A stretch of 64,000 bases of DNA. Source: Cyrtodaria siliqua. Lineage: Eukaryota; Mollusca; Bivalvia; Adapedonta; Hiatellidae. The position numbers were made by a program, and so were the translations under genes. The notes under the pieces were generated by a model. It ran no database searches and was not told the DNA's origin. It saw nothing but the letters and a program-made list of their open reading frames with translations. Shown piece after piece: positions 45,301 to 60,300 of this stretch; position 1 is the first letter of the stretch; each line of letters begins with the position of its first letter. Location of the stretch: the NCBI GenBank assembly GCA_037043455.1, contig JAWPHD010000094.1, forward strand, positions 124,001 through 188,000, in the 5' to 3' direction.

Positions 45301-48300
45301 AAAGTAGGAAAATAAACACTCCAAAGTAGGAAAATAAACGCTCCAAAGTAGGAAAATAAACGACGCTCCAAAGTAGGAAAATAAACGCTCCAAAGTAGGA
45401 AAATAAACGCTAGTAGGAAAATAAACGCTCCAAAGTAGGAAAATAAATGCTCCAAAGTAGGAAAATAAACACTCCAAAGTAGGAAAATAAACGCTCCAAA
45501 GTAGGAAAATAAACACTCCAAAGTAGGAAAATAAACGCTCAAAAGTAATAACAAACCTTGTCTTTCACTCTGAAGTAGACCTTCTGTAGTACGTCATTTT
45601 TGATGATCTCCATCGAGAGAGTGTACTCTCGGTAAAACTCTAATGCTTCTCGATTCTCGTCAGTTTTAATGAGCTCTGAAAATACAAAACACATAAAAGT
45701 ATACACGACTTGTGAAAGGTTCCTTATGCATTAGGATGCAACAAACTGGGGGTCATACCAGTGATACCACCCGGGACAGATTCCTTCAAACATTACTTTA
45801 GTTATATAAAGGCTGGAGGGTCACTGTGTGGACAAGACTGTGTCCACAGACGGATGGACGTTCCCATATGGCATTACAAAAAGCTTATCTTTCGAAACCT
45901 TGATTGTAGGAGTATAGTAATGATATTGGACAAAGGTACAGTAATAAGATATTGCATCGTGTTTATTAATGCATTTTATTCATTAATGCCGGTATGTACA
46001 ATGTTAGGTAAAGGTGCTCATTATGGTCTGGATCAGAGTCAGGGCTGGGTCAGGGTTATGACTAAATCATCTTTGAGTTCATGTTTAAGAACTGGGTCAA
46101 GGTAATGTTTCAGGGCTTGGTCACGGTCATGATGGAAGTCATGTTTGAGATCGTGTTTAAGGACTTGTCATGTTTGAAAGCTGGGTAAATGTTGATAAGG
46201 TCATGTTTGAGGACTGGGTCAAGGTCAAGTTTGAGGAGGTTGTGCTTAAGGGCTTGGTTCAGCGATGGGTCAAGGTTGTGTAGCCTTGCTATACGATGAA
46301 AGGTCAAGAAGAGTCTCCATCCAATAAGAGACAGTAAATAGTCAGTCCACAAAAGAACGGTCAGAAGCCAGTTCCCAAGAGTAGTGTTAGAAACTAGCTT
46401 CCCATGGGAACTGAATTGAATGTTGTTTAATGGCTCATCAACACAGTATAGGTTATTTAGAGCCGCCCCAGAGAGAGGGGAAGGATACATAGGAATCCAG
46501 GAACCATGCCCTACTCGTATTATCGAAAAGATTCCTATGGTTCTTTAACGTGCTCGGAAGATAGACCGATACAAGGGACCGCCCGGTTTACGTCTCCATC
46601 TGACGGACGAGGCTAAGGAAAAGTGTCTTGCCCAAGAACACACTGAAGAAACTATTTGGACACTGATCTTAGTGGATGAGATGAAAATGGTCCACGTCTC
46701 AATCTTAAGAGCTTAAGACCGTATTATCAGCAGATAATATCTGCCTGTAGGGATAGTAAGGCCAGAAACTTGTCTCCAAGAAACTAGCCCCCAAGAGTAA
46801 AGAGTAAGGCCAACAAGAGTTGCGCGCAACATGATGTCTCGCCTAAAGAAACATGTCCATCATACATGTTTCAAGCGACCTTCATCTTGACAAAATCGAG
46901 GGTTCATAGCAATTGTTAACAAAGTCAAGCAAGACTGGTAGCATTCATAGTTTTCAAATAAATGAAGCTATTAAAATGCAAATATTATTGGATGGACAAG
47001 CATTACCATTCTATACACCGGATTTTGATTTTGAATGTTGATAGTTATTCATGCAATACAATTCCTGGATTAAAACACACAAAAGTTCATCATTTATAAA
47101 GGTCCTGCATTATTATCAGGAGTGAAACATTTAAAACTGAATGTGACAACATCATTACGGTAATTGATTAGTCAAAGTCTATAATGAACATTATGCAAAG
47201 TGCATGCCGGTACTCTATGGACTTAAAGATTGTTTTAAATTATAATTTTTGTTACAGTGTATTATAGGAAACTGTTAATGTTCCATCTATATTTATGAAC
47301 TACTTCACCCTTAAATTGATAATTTTATACTTTATTATGTTTTAAATTAGGCCCCAAAGCCTGATGTACTTGAGTTCCCTTTAATACCTGATAGCTATCT
47401 GCAGAAACTACACATTGGGACTTGATGTAAAATTGAAGTAATTTGCCAACGTGTATTGTTTCAGGAACTGACATGTTAATTAATCTGCATGATCATGTTT
47501 TATCAAGAAATGTCAACTCATATTAAAATTAATGTAATTCTGTTGCTGGAGTATGTTACAATGGTAATGGCAAATTGTATACATTCATTCATTTCATTAT
47601 CTTAAAGGGACATATGGCAATCTTGAAGTGTTTATGAAGCATTGCAATTATTGTTTCGATTTATATATCCAGTATCATATTCACTTTAAACCTACTTGCA
47701 TATAAATAAATTAAGTTTTCAATGTTTCTCCCCCCCCGTGTGGTTGCCGGGGTAGAATACAACCACTGCAAACACACCGTCACATGCAGAGGGGTAGGAC
47801 ACCCCCATTCATATTCATTTGTCATTTTTTGTTCATGCTCATTAAAGGTCTTCATCATGACCCCTGCATTGTTTCAGGTGCCATCTCGCTCGCATCAAAA
47901 GAGCAGTGGCAGAAAAACAATAACGTGGCTCCAGCGTAAATGGAGTTTCTACGATAGAATTTGCAGCAACTCTGCAGTTCAGGGTGAGAAGGTTCTAGGC
48001 CCATTTTCCATATTTTATCTCGATGTACATGGAAGATGAGCCTGGCATGTTCATGCCTTTTAGGCGCCATATAACCTATTCATGTGTTGGTGCGCCTTAA
48101 AACCCAATTCAATTCAATTCAATGTTTCTCACTGATTTTACCATAAGTTAAAGATACATTATTATCAACAGTTAATTATATGTAAAATAATTTACTTCAT
48201 ATTTCTTTTAGTGCAATTAATATTAATGATTGAACAAATACAAGTTATGCAGAAAAACTAGTGTGACCTTGTGATTTTAACACATTCAGATTGTCATGTG

Positions 48301-51300
48301 TACCTTTAAGAGAATTTATAATACACATAAACTTTAAATTACCCAGCTGCGAACAATAAATTGCCCCAGCGATTGGTGACTGTATACTGTAATTGCTTCA
48401 ATTATCACTTATCAGGGAAAATGTCATACATATAATTAATGTAATACTGTTCTAGATACTGCTATGAAAGACGCATTTTTACTCAATTGTTATTAATTCT
48501 TAAACTTCCATAAATAGTAGCAATAACTGTTGCTTTTATCGAAGTTCATTAATTGGCAGTATGCTATCAAGACAGTATTTAAGGGAATTTGTAATATATT
48601 TTTTGAATTTAATAAATGAGTCAATAAGAAAAAGATTTGTTATTTGTTTAAACATATTTTTATCCAGAATATTTACAACCTTATATATGTTACACTGATT
48701 GGAATTAAAGTAAAAAGTTAACCTTCCAAAGATAGACACTTTTGATAAACCTTTGCTGGAGTATCAAATTACCCAGCTTGTTGCAGTAGCTACATAAAAA
48801 AGATAATGCAATTAAGTTCCTGTCAAACCTTATAAAACTCACATGAAAATTGGAATGTGTATGCATTTAAAATAGAATAAAGCTATACAGATTATGGCTG
48901 GACAAGAACAATGAGTTTATGGCTGGACAAGAACAATGTCCAGTGAGTTTATATATGAGATTTTGAACACTGTACATTGCTGCAGTGCTGCGAAAACAAT
49001 GTGAAATTTGGAGAATATACATTTATTAAAGTGACCCTGACCTTGACCAAGGGTCAGTTGGAGGGCTGGAAGTCGCTGAAATAAGAACAATGACCAGTGA
49101 GGTTATATATGAAATTTGAACACTCTACTCCAAAGAACAACAAAGTTATAATAATTTAACGCACTTTAACACATTTTTTTTGGAGACGGTAGATGCATTT
49201 AAGAGGAAACTGACCTTGACACAGGGTCAGTTGGAGACTGATAGTTACTGGAATAAGAAGAACAATAACCAGTGAAGTTATATATGAAATTTGAACACTC
49301 TACACCAAAGGAGAAATAAGTTATAAGAACTTAACCGAAATCTTAACAAAAATCTTAACAAAAATCTTAACGATGACATATTGTATTATAACTTTCTTGT
49401 CCTTGGGAGTAGAATGTTCAAATTTCATATATAACCTCCTGGTCATTGCCCGTCTTAATGCTAATAACTTCCAGCCCTGCAACTGACCGTGGGTCGGAGT
49501 CAAGGTCAGTAAAATACATGTACCGTCAATATTTATGTTAAAATTTGGTGACGGTACATGTATTTAAGTGACCATGACTCTGACCCACGGTCAGTTGCAG
49601 GGCTGGAAGTTATTGGCATTAAGACGGGCAATGAGCAGGAGGTTATATATGAAATTTGAACACTCTACTCCAAAGGAGAAATAAGTTATAAGAACTTAAC
49701 CGAAATGTTAACCGAAATGTTTCCCGAAATCTTAACCGAAATCTTAACGCTGACATATTGTATTATAACTTTCTTGTCCTTGGGAGTAGAATGGTCAAAT
49801 TTTATATATAACCCCCTGGTCATTGCCAGTCTTAATGCTAATAACTTCCAGCCCTGCAACTGACCGTGGGTCGGAGTCAAGGTCAGTAAAATACATGTAC
49901 CGTCAATATTTATGTTAAAATTTGGTGACGGTACATGTATTTAAGTGACCTTGACTCCGACCCACGGTCAGTTGCAGGGCTGGAAGTTATTTGCATTAAG
50001 ACGAGCAATGAGCAGGGGGTTATATATGAAATTTGAACATTCTACTCCCAAGGACAAAAAGTTATAATACAATATGTTGACGCCGTCGAGCCCGCCAACA
50101 TTAGCAACACCTATAGTCTCGCATTTTTTCAAAAGGCGAGAAACTCCCAAGGACAAAAAAGTTATAATACAATATGTTGACGCCGTCGAGCCCGCCATTA
50201 TTAGCAACACCTATAGTCTCGCATTTTTTCAAAAGGCGAGACAAAAACTAGTCCCCAAGTGTAGGGTCTGGAAATTAACCCCCAAGAGTAGTCCCCAAGA
50301 GTAGCTAGGATCCGGAAACTAGCCCTTCAGAGTAGGGTTAGAAAATAGCAACTCATATCAAGGTCATTAAGTATTAGCATATAAAAAGTTAAATGGGTGT
50401 AACTTTTATCCATAACTTCTAAACATACCTTCCTCTTTGAGATCAGGTTCAAGGTCAAACTTCCTGGCTATTAGATGGTAATATTGAAATCCAACATCCA
50501 GCAGGAGAGTCTCCAGATCATCGTCATGCTTGTCCTGTAACACATTAATACAACACTTATAATGGTGGTAACTACATGCAAATATTGACCGTTCTTTTCT
50601 GTAAAACACGAATACAACACTTATAATGGTGGTAACTACATGCAAATATTGACCGTTCTTTTCTGTAACACACGAATACAACACTTATAATGGTGGTAAC
50701 TACATGCAAATATTGACCGTTCTTTTCTGTAACACACGAATACAACACTTATAATGGTGGTAACTACATGCAAATATTGACCGTTCTTTTCTGTAACACA
50801 CGAATACAACACTTATAATGGTGGTAACTACATGCAAATATTGACCGTTCTTTTCTGTAACACACGAATACAACACTTATAATGGTGGTAACTACATGCA
50901 AATATTGACCGTTCTTGTCCTGTATGTAACACACGAATACAACACTTATAATGGTGGTAACTACATGCAAATATTGACCGTTCTTTTCTGTAACACACGA
51001 ATACAACACTTATAATGGTGGTAACTACATGCAAATATTGACCGTTCTTTTCTGTAACACACGAATACAACACTTATAATGGTGGTAACTACATGCAAAT
51101 ATTGACCGTTCTTTTCTGTAACACACGAATACAACACTTATAATGGTGGTAACTACATGCAAATATTGACCGTTCTTGTCCTGTATGTAACACACGAATA
51201 CAACACTTATAATGGTGGTAACTACATGCAAATATTGACTGTTCTTGTTCTGTATTTGTAACAAAAACATTTGACATAAAGTAAATGTTAATTATTAAAC

Positions 51301-54300
51301 TCTGCAAGTTTATATTGCAGTTTTATAGACACAATGTTTCTACTGTGAAATAATTAATTATGCAGTTATTGTGTAGTAACCCGGTATTACGAAGAATTAA
51401 AATGATAAATACAAATTAAATTTATTTTGCTAACATGAAAGAGCAAACTGTTTGCTGTTTTCTATGGGTAAAGTAGCAAATGTATGACATGGAATAAATA
51501 AATCTAGGTTCTATCGGTATTTTTTTTTACCTCAATTTCAGTGAGTAAAGCATTGTGACAGAAGAGAGTATAAACAGAAAGATGACAGACTAACATAAAT
51601 ATTGGTTATAATAAACAACATTTCATTTGTGAAAATGAGAAGTTTCTAAGCTTCATCAGCTCCAAAGTAAAACATGGCAATCTTATTTCTCAATCAAAAT
51701 GTGTCATTAAGCTAGTTTTTGTACACGATGTGAGCATTTTTAGTTCACATATTTAATAATTTATAAATGAGCTCAGAACAAATTACACTGATACATTAAT
51801 TACAATTGTTTAGAAAAATCTTTTCTAAAAAAAAAAAAAAGTCAGAAGTTAAAAACCCAGTAACAGTAAAGAGATCCTGAGAAGGGAAGTAATATTTTGC
51901 ATGAGGCCATTTTTTTTTGATTATTCATTTTATGAACCATTTAGACAGAGAACTGCTGTAGGAGGAGGAAAAAATAAAAACACAAATTTGGAAAGCCATT
52001 TTTTATTTCATTGGAAACGGAAAGAGAATGGAATGTTTGAATAAAATCTGGGATGAGGTAAACAAGCACAATAATCTTATTCCAATGGAAAAATAAAATT
52101 CATAATTTCATTCTGTTGTAGGATGGTTCATAAAATGAATTATCAAAAAATAATGGCCTAACAGGTAATTAGTTTAAACATGGAGTGAACAAATCTCAAA
52201 GTATTCAACTATCATCAATCTTTCTTAAGTTTAACTGTATAATACTTTTAACTCCATTATCGAAAAATGTGTACATATTTGGAATATAATTATAATAATT
52301 ATACTGCCAAGTTTTATTAAAAAGTGTTTATGTAAGTAACAAAGATACCTGAAATATGTCAAGATTGTTATACTAACAATCACAATATAAAACAAGAGGG
52401 CCAAAATGGCCCTAAATCGATCACCTGAGTACTGGCACATTATCAAACTTCTTCGAAATCTTATGGTCATATACAATCTGTGCAAGTTTGGTTAAGATTG
52501 TTCAAGAAATGGGGGCTCTGTTGTGTACGAGGGTCATTCAATAACTTCTGTCACTAACGCGTTTTAACAATTATGTGCTCGTTGTGAGTGTTGATGTTTG
52601 GTACCAAATGAAAGAGTTTCAATACCATTCCATTGATGGTAAAATGAATGTTGTATCTTTTGTGTGACGAAAGTTATGGAACATTTAATACACATCACTT
52701 ATACAGAGGAATTTTCATCCTGAGTTTTTTCGGGTATGTTAATTGTTACTTTTTTAAATGCCTGTTTCTCGTTAAGTACTTGTCGAAGACCTTTAAAATT
52801 TCTCATACATTACCAGTTATATCTGTGCATTACAAGATTCAGAATTTAAGCATGGTAGATGAAAAGGCATTGTCTTAGAAATTAACATTTTAAGCTAAGT
52901 GTTGAATATGAAATTTAAACACTGAAGGAATAGGATTTGTAAAAAAAATATGAAAACAATGAAGAAAATCAGTGTCATTTCTGCTAAAATTAAGGGATAT
53001 GCATTCACTCATATCTGGTTTGCAGCAAGACCTTTCCGAATTCTCAACAATCATTTTCATGGATTATGGGCGAATAACAACAGATGGCGTACAAGAAAAT
53101 TTAAAAGCATGGAATTATTCAAATAATGTTTACAATGTTTTGTAACAACGTTACATTGCACCATTGCATTTGTGCTTCCGTGGTGTATAGTCAAATAGTG
53201 CCTAATAAAAAATGTTTCCCTGCCTTACTAGTGCTACAAAATGCATACTTTTGATTGCTTTTTGTTATTATTACCTATAATTCAGCCAAATGATGTATTG
53301 TGAACATTGATCAGTGTTTGTTTGAGATATTTAATTATAACTGACATAGACAGTAAAGCGAAAGTAGAAATGGGGTAAATCTATCTGTGACGTGTCAAAA
53401 TAGAACGTGACGTCATTCAACAGATTGGCGTGTTCTTACATGATACATGACCCCCTGTTTTGATTGCATTTTTATATTGGCGGACGCTCGATCGTTTGAT
53501 CGATATGTGTTTTAAAATTTTCTACGGAGAAAAATGCGCATTTTTTATCTCTTGATATACATTCGTCCTATATAAAACAAAGAAGAAAAATCAATGGTGC
53601 AATATAACCTAACAAGGACTTTTTCAGAGATGTCAGTATCCAAAAGGGGAGGTTATTCAGGGGTATAAATAACCAGAAATATTTCATTTTTGTTGTGGAA
53701 TTTAAGACAGCGAACCCAGTACAGTTGATTTCGGTTATTTGCATAGCCCATTTGTTAAGAAAATATATGCGATTAACCGGAGTATTCGAATAGCCGAAAT
53801 TGAACATTTTGTACATGTAGCGGTGCATGTTTCTACTTTCGTTTTACTGTTCTGTTAATACTTACATAGAAACTCATAAAAGCGAGTTAATTCTGTGTAA
53901 GATGTTTGATAGGACTAATATTGTGCATATCCATTTTGTTTTTACTGTTATTTGATAGATTTTATGCAATATTTATGCGTATTTGTTTTCTAAATCTTTC
54001 AACCTGGGTCACTTTGCTATGGTTTGTCGTGTGAATTACACAGCCGTGATAATAACACGAAAGCTTATTTTATTTTTCATTTATTAAGTAACCTCTATGA
54101 GCTACTCAATGTCAAATGCATCTCTACCGACACTAGCAAACTGAGAGCAATAAATAATTAACAACACATTGCTTTACATTGCGTACACACTTATTAAATC
54201 ATGAATGCTAATTGGTTAGTGATCGTCATGGCGTGGAAGCTTTACGGAAGCTGCACAAAGTGGCAAACTTTCTCTCGGCAAGTCACTAATTAGCACCTTT

Positions 54301-57300
54301 TGCCTTGGGCTTATCTCTGTGACTGCGTCAATCAATTAACTGTTGAAAAATACAGGTAAATTTGACTTTCAGTATGCAATTAGCCAGATATTCGTTATGC
54401 AATTATCCGGAATGTGACAAAAAACTATGCGATTATACCGGTTTTTTTACATACAAAAGAATACGAATGGTTTTGTGTTTCAAAACTTTATGCACTTAAC
54501 CAAAATATGCAATTAACCGATATGCAATTAAACGGAATCGACTGTAGTACTATAAATACACTACTTTATCTCAGTGTAATATCCAGTTCAAAGGATAGTG
54601 ACAGGACTTTTTGAAGCAACCTCGTATAACAACATTGATATAAAGACACTGATAAAGTTTGGTAAAATCAAATACAAAATGAAGGTGCTATATAGAGTGT
54701 AACACCTGGGGCATGGCCAAATGTGATCCCCGGGCTACATGTAATATAAGAGCTCTGTGGTTTCAGAGAAGAAGATTTTTAAAGTTTTTCCCTATACGAG
54801 TCTTATGTAAAACATGACCCCGGGGGCGGGGCCAAATGTGACCCCAAAGTCACCAGTGACTCCAACGTCACCATTTGAACAAACTTGGTAAAGGACCATC
54901 AGAGTATAGTAAATGAAAAATATTAAACCTTTGGCTCTTGTAGTTCCAGAAGAAGATTTTAATGTGTTTCCTATATAAGTCTATGTAAAACTGTGAACCC
55001 CGGGGTGAGGCCAAATGTGACCCCTGGGTCACCATTTGAACAAACATAAGCTTATAGCAAATGCAAAATATTAAACCTCTGGCTCTTGCAGTTTTAGAGA
55101 AGAAGATTTTTTAAGTGTTTCCTTATACATGTCTATATAAAACATGTGGACTCGAGGGTCACCATTTGAACAAACTTGGTAAAGGACCATAAGCTTATAG
55201 TAAATGCAAAATATCAAACCTCTGGCTCTTGTAGTTTCCGAGAAGAAGATTTTTTAATTTTTTCCCCTGTACAAGCCTATGTAAAACTGTGACCCCTGTG
55301 GTGGGGCCAAATGTCACCATCTGAACAAACTTGGTAGAGGACCATAAGCTTATAGCAAATGCAAAATATTAATTAAACCTCTGACTCTTGCAGTTTCAGA
55401 GAAGAAGATTTTTTAAGTTTTTCCCTATACATGTCTATGTAAAACTTGTGGCCCTTGGGGCGGGCCCAGTGACCCGAGGGTCACCATTTGAACAAACTTG
55501 GTAAAGGACCATAAGCTTATAGTAAATGCAAAATATCAAACCTCTGGCTCTTGTAGTTTCCGAGAAGCTACAGATTTTTTAATTTTTTTCCCTATATAAT
55601 AAATACTGATAAAGGTGATCCTTTGAGAGCAACAATCACAATTATCCTAAGTCTATGTAAAACTGTGAACCCTGGGGCGGGGACAAATTTGACCCCAGGG
55701 TCACCATTTGAACAAACTTAATAGAGGACCATCAGCTGATGCTACATGTAGAGCTCTGTGCCGTGTCGTTTCAGAGAAGAATTTTTTTTCCCCCTAAATG
55801 TCTATATGAAAAACATGCAAAATCTCAATATACAAACTTTGGACACGACCATTTTTGACCCCAGAGACTTCATTTCAACAAACTTGATAATCTATGCGTT
55901 TGCTATCATTTTAAAAGAAAAACTGTTGAAATCTGTCCAGCGGTTCTTGAGAAGAGATTTTTTAATGTTTCGACCATATATGGTAATGGCAGCCATCTTG
56001 GATGTCGCACTGACCTAATTTTAACAAATCTAAAAACCATTCATCTAAGGATCACCATGTGAAGTTTTGTCAAAATTAGCCAAGCGGTTTCTGAGGAGAA
56101 GACGTTTGAAGAAAAGTTAACGACGACGGACGGATGGACGACGGACGACGACGGACGAAGAGTGATCCCAATAGATAAAGAGGTGATCTAAAAAACTTTC
56201 AATAAAAAGACACAACATCTTGATTCTTAAATATGTTTGAATAATACTAATTATTCTATAATGACTCATTAATTTAGTAAAATAATGAAAAAATTGATAC
56301 ATTATATTATTTCATTTCCATGAAATTTTAAAGTAAAATTGACCTTGAATAAATAAACCAAGGTAATGAGAGGTAAATAGATAATACAGGGGAAATATAT
56401 CATACACATAGGGATTAATACACAGTGTCATCAGAAGCGAGATAGATAATACAGGGGAAGTAACTCATACAGAGGGATTAATACACATTGTCATCAGAGA
56501 GGCAAGATATATAATACAGGGGAAGTAACTCATACACAGAGGGATTAATACACAGTGTTACCAGAGTGGCAAGATATATAATACAGGGGAAGTAACTCAT
56601 ACACAGAGGGATTAATACACAGTGTCATCAGAGTGGCAAGATATATATAATACAGGGGAAGTAACTCATACACAGAGGGATTAGTACACATTGTCATCAG
56701 AGTGGCAAGATATATATAATACAGGGGGAGTAACTCATACACGGAGGGATTAATACACAGTGTCATCAGAGAGGCAAGATATATAATACAGGGGAAGTAA
56801 CTCATACACAGAGGGATTAATACACAGTGCCATCAGAGTGGCAAGAGATATATAATACAGGGGAAGTAACTCATACACAGGGATTAATGCACAGTGTCAT
56901 CAGAGAGGCAAGTTATATAATACAGGAAAAGTAACTCATACACAGAGGGATTAATACACAGTGTCATCAGATAGGCAATATATATAATACAGGGGAAGTA
57001 ACTCATACACAGAGGGATTAATACACAGTGTCATCAGAGAGGCAAGATATATAATACAGGGGAAGTAACTCATACACGGAGAGATTAATACACAGTGTCA
57101 TCAGAGTGGCAAGATATATATAATACAGGAGAAGTAACTCATACACAGAGGGATTAGTACACAGTGCCATCAGAGAGGCAAGATATATAATACAGGGGAA
57201 GTAACTCATACACGGAGGGATTAATACACAGTCATCAGAGTGACAAGATATATATAATACAGGGGAAGTAACTCATACACGGAGGGATTAATACACAGTG

Positions 57301-60300
57301 TCATCAGAGAGGCAAGATATATAATACAGGGGAAGTAACTCATACACGGAGGGATTAATGCACAGTGTCATCAGAGAGGCAAGATATATAATACAGGGGA
57401 AGTAACTCATACACGGAGGGATTAATACACAGTGTCATCAGAGAGGCAAGATATATAATACAGGGGAAGTAACTCATACACAGAGGGATTAATACACAGT
57501 GTCATCAGAGAGGCAAGATATATAATACAGGGGAAGTAACTCATACACGGAGGGATTAATAGAAAGTATCATGATCATCAGAGAGGGAACTGTTGATTGA
57601 GCTTGTGGTCTACTTGTATGTTACTATAATTACCTTCTTTTTCTGTTCAGTTCTCGTTTGCTATTCATCACAAATAAAAAACAGACATACAGACATGATT
57701 ATAACATCAAATCACCAGCCACAAGATATATTTGTAAGCACACCACCATACAATATATCAAGGGATATAAAATCCATCACACCATGAGAACTGCATTAAC
57801 ATGTACCATCATGCATTGCATCTAAGGAGTTTAGGATGCAGTAGTCAATTTTAAAAGTCTTAAAACTATTTTTTTTTCTCAAACTAAAGTAATAACTTTT
57901 TATTTTTCAAAAGTAATTGTTTCAAATCAATATTTGGAATAATCTTTGTGTTTTTTAAATATATGATAATGGACCATAGATTTTCTTCAATTTGCAGTTT
58001 GCGGAATGTCGGTGGTTCTACTCAGGTGCCCACCTGTACACGAAAATTGCCTGGTGGGCACCTGGGGTCTTCCCCCACCAGTGGAAGCTGCAAAGTGGCC
58101 ATACGACCTTAGCTGTTGGTGCGAGTATGAAATCCAATTCAATTTAATTTGCAGTCTAAAATATAAAGGACTATCCTTTGTTCTGAAATATGATTGGACT
58201 GTAGATGTTCTTGATGATTGGACTGTAGATGTTCTTGATGATTGGACTGTAGATGTTCTTGATGATTGGACTGTAGATGTTCTTGATGTTTTGAAATAAA
58301 TGGACTGCCCTTTATAATTTAACTATTGCTTTGTTTTTAAATGTTCTTGTTGAAGTTCGATAATTTGAATGTTCTTATTTTTTTTTGTAGTATATGATAA
58401 TGGACTTTGTTGTTATTAGTTTTGAAGTCTAAATTAGGGTTATCCTTTTTTTTATAATATAATAGATTGTAAATGGGTAGGAACTTGCAACCTGTACAAA
58501 TGTACCACTGTGACAAAACTTTACTAGACCGCTGACTGATGTATTCTGATCCTATACATTAATAACAGGTAGTACCCGACGAAACCAATCCAGAACAGGG
58601 TCTGATTTCAAGTAAGATTACTAACATTATTATCACCAATTTCTCTTCAAATGGACCACCCCTTCTTGGGATATCTCAAACTTTATATGCTGGTATATGT
58701 CAGCGACATATTTTTAACTACTAGCATGAAGGACATTTCAGCACCTCTGCATGTTTACTATTTTCTACTATAAAACTTTTTCAGACATTTATTTTGGTAT
58801 CCCTCCATTTTCCATCCAAAGAACATTCACCCAATCAGACAAAAGGTTTTGTTGGAAGACATTCCTTGCCAAAGGATCAGAATACAACATGCGACCAGTT
58901 AAATTAAACATTAGTGTCTGTAAATATCAACAATATGTAAATTACTAAGCAACTGTTGTTAAATTACTATATTATCTACAAACTAAGTTTTAAACTTTTC
59001 TTAGCAGCAATAATGTTTCGAATATCACAAAATTGTCAATGTCATTTAACTTGTAGGTTTGACTCTTACCTAGAACTGTTGCCCTAAGTGGCTGACTAAT
59101 ATACCCCAGCCAGTATATGGGGCAGGATTAATGACATTATCCTGTTGACCCGAAAATAAACAGGGGTTCTCCTCCCTAAGGAAAATAAATAGGGGTCATC
59201 CATCCCCAAGGAAAGTTCAACCATAAAATGATCATGCATACAAGTTTTTTTCGGGTCATGTTGATCTTAATCTTTCGACCTACTGGCCCAAACATCAATA
59301 GGGTCCTCCCACCAAGGACATTCCCAAAGTTTCATAATAGTGGCTACAAGGTTGAAGAATAATCATGTCAAGAAGGTTATTAGTTTTTCAGGACAGGGTT
59401 ACCTTGATCTTTGACAAAATCAGTTGGGGGACTCTTCTCACCCCATGCCATGCCAAGTATGAAGTTTTATGGGACAGGGTTTTTCATGATCGGGTCATGG
59501 TGACCTTGACCTTTAACCTGTTGACCGCACACCAAGAACAGTCCTCCTGGAGCATGCATGAGGTTTTACAAGTGTGGCTACAAAGGTGGAGTTACTGTGG
59601 GGACACAAGGTTTAGTATACAGACGGACAGACAGAACCCAGTATACCCCTAAACTTCATTTGCAGGCCTCTAATTATAATTAGACAAAGCAGCTATTGGT
59701 TTAATGTTACGTTTTAATTTATACATTAAACATGACTTGTTAATATATTACCACAACACTTAAAAGCTACAGAACAACATGGTTATACTTACGAATGACT
59801 ACAATAGAATAATTTAAACAATTCCATTAAAAATAGAAAACAGTGAGCTCTCCAACAGAATACTGTCCTGTAAAGGGAAACATGGCAATCTTGATCAACA
59901 GTGTTTATCAAGCATAAAAAACTTGATGTATTTACTCAATCTTTTTTTAGTTTTAAATATTGGGGACAAGAGCTATGATGGCTCAGTAAAATATGTTGTT
60001 GTTGTTGTAATACCCTGATGTTCATCGCTTATTTCACTTTTGTTCTAAATGTTGCCAACCACCTAATGGCTGAACAACCTATAATTCAGTATGAGACACA
60101 TCATCTACTTATGAAACATATAGGTCCCAATTTCAATCATAACAGAATTATGGACAAGACTCAAAAAATGCATCACCTTGACAAATGACCCTGATCTTGG
60201 AAATAAACACTAAATATTGTACGAGCAACAATCACATATCAATCATATCAAGTTTATGAAAATCTGAAGGTGTTATATTAAAATCTAAAATGGCCTATTT

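Larger units (their letters stand above)
52526..54626. mobile_element. Mariner-like non-autonomous transposon, about 2.1 kb
   Basis: The left end TACGAGGGTCATTCAATAAC / TTCTGTCACTA and the inverse right end TACGAGGTTGCTTCAAAAAG / TCCTGTCACTA match well over 31 bases. Both ends have TA, the target of Tc1/mariner elements. The flanks continue the same bivalve repeat. No transposase frame is visible. It carries further insertions. Confidence 0.75.
52391..56195 (+). repeat. Bivalve dispersed repeat split by a DNA transposon
   Basis: The left part (52391-52525) starts ACAAGAGGGCCAAAATGGCC. The right part (54627-56195) has units with AACAAACTTGGTAAAGGACC and TGTAGTTTCCGAGAAGAAGA, and ends ACGACGGACGGATGGACGAC ... 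GAGGTGATCTAAAA. GATCACCT near the left end and AGGTGATC at the right end form an inverted pair. Confidence 0.8.

Noticed and set aside
45214..45554. Frames of the type SYFGAFIFLLWSVYFPTLE
   Set aside because: Translations of the 22-bp minisatellite next to exon 3.
50406..51307. Overlapping minus-strand frames with repeated VVTTIISVVFVCYRKERSIF
   Set aside because: Translations of the 64-bp minisatellite; only the exon 2 part (50429-50534) is real.
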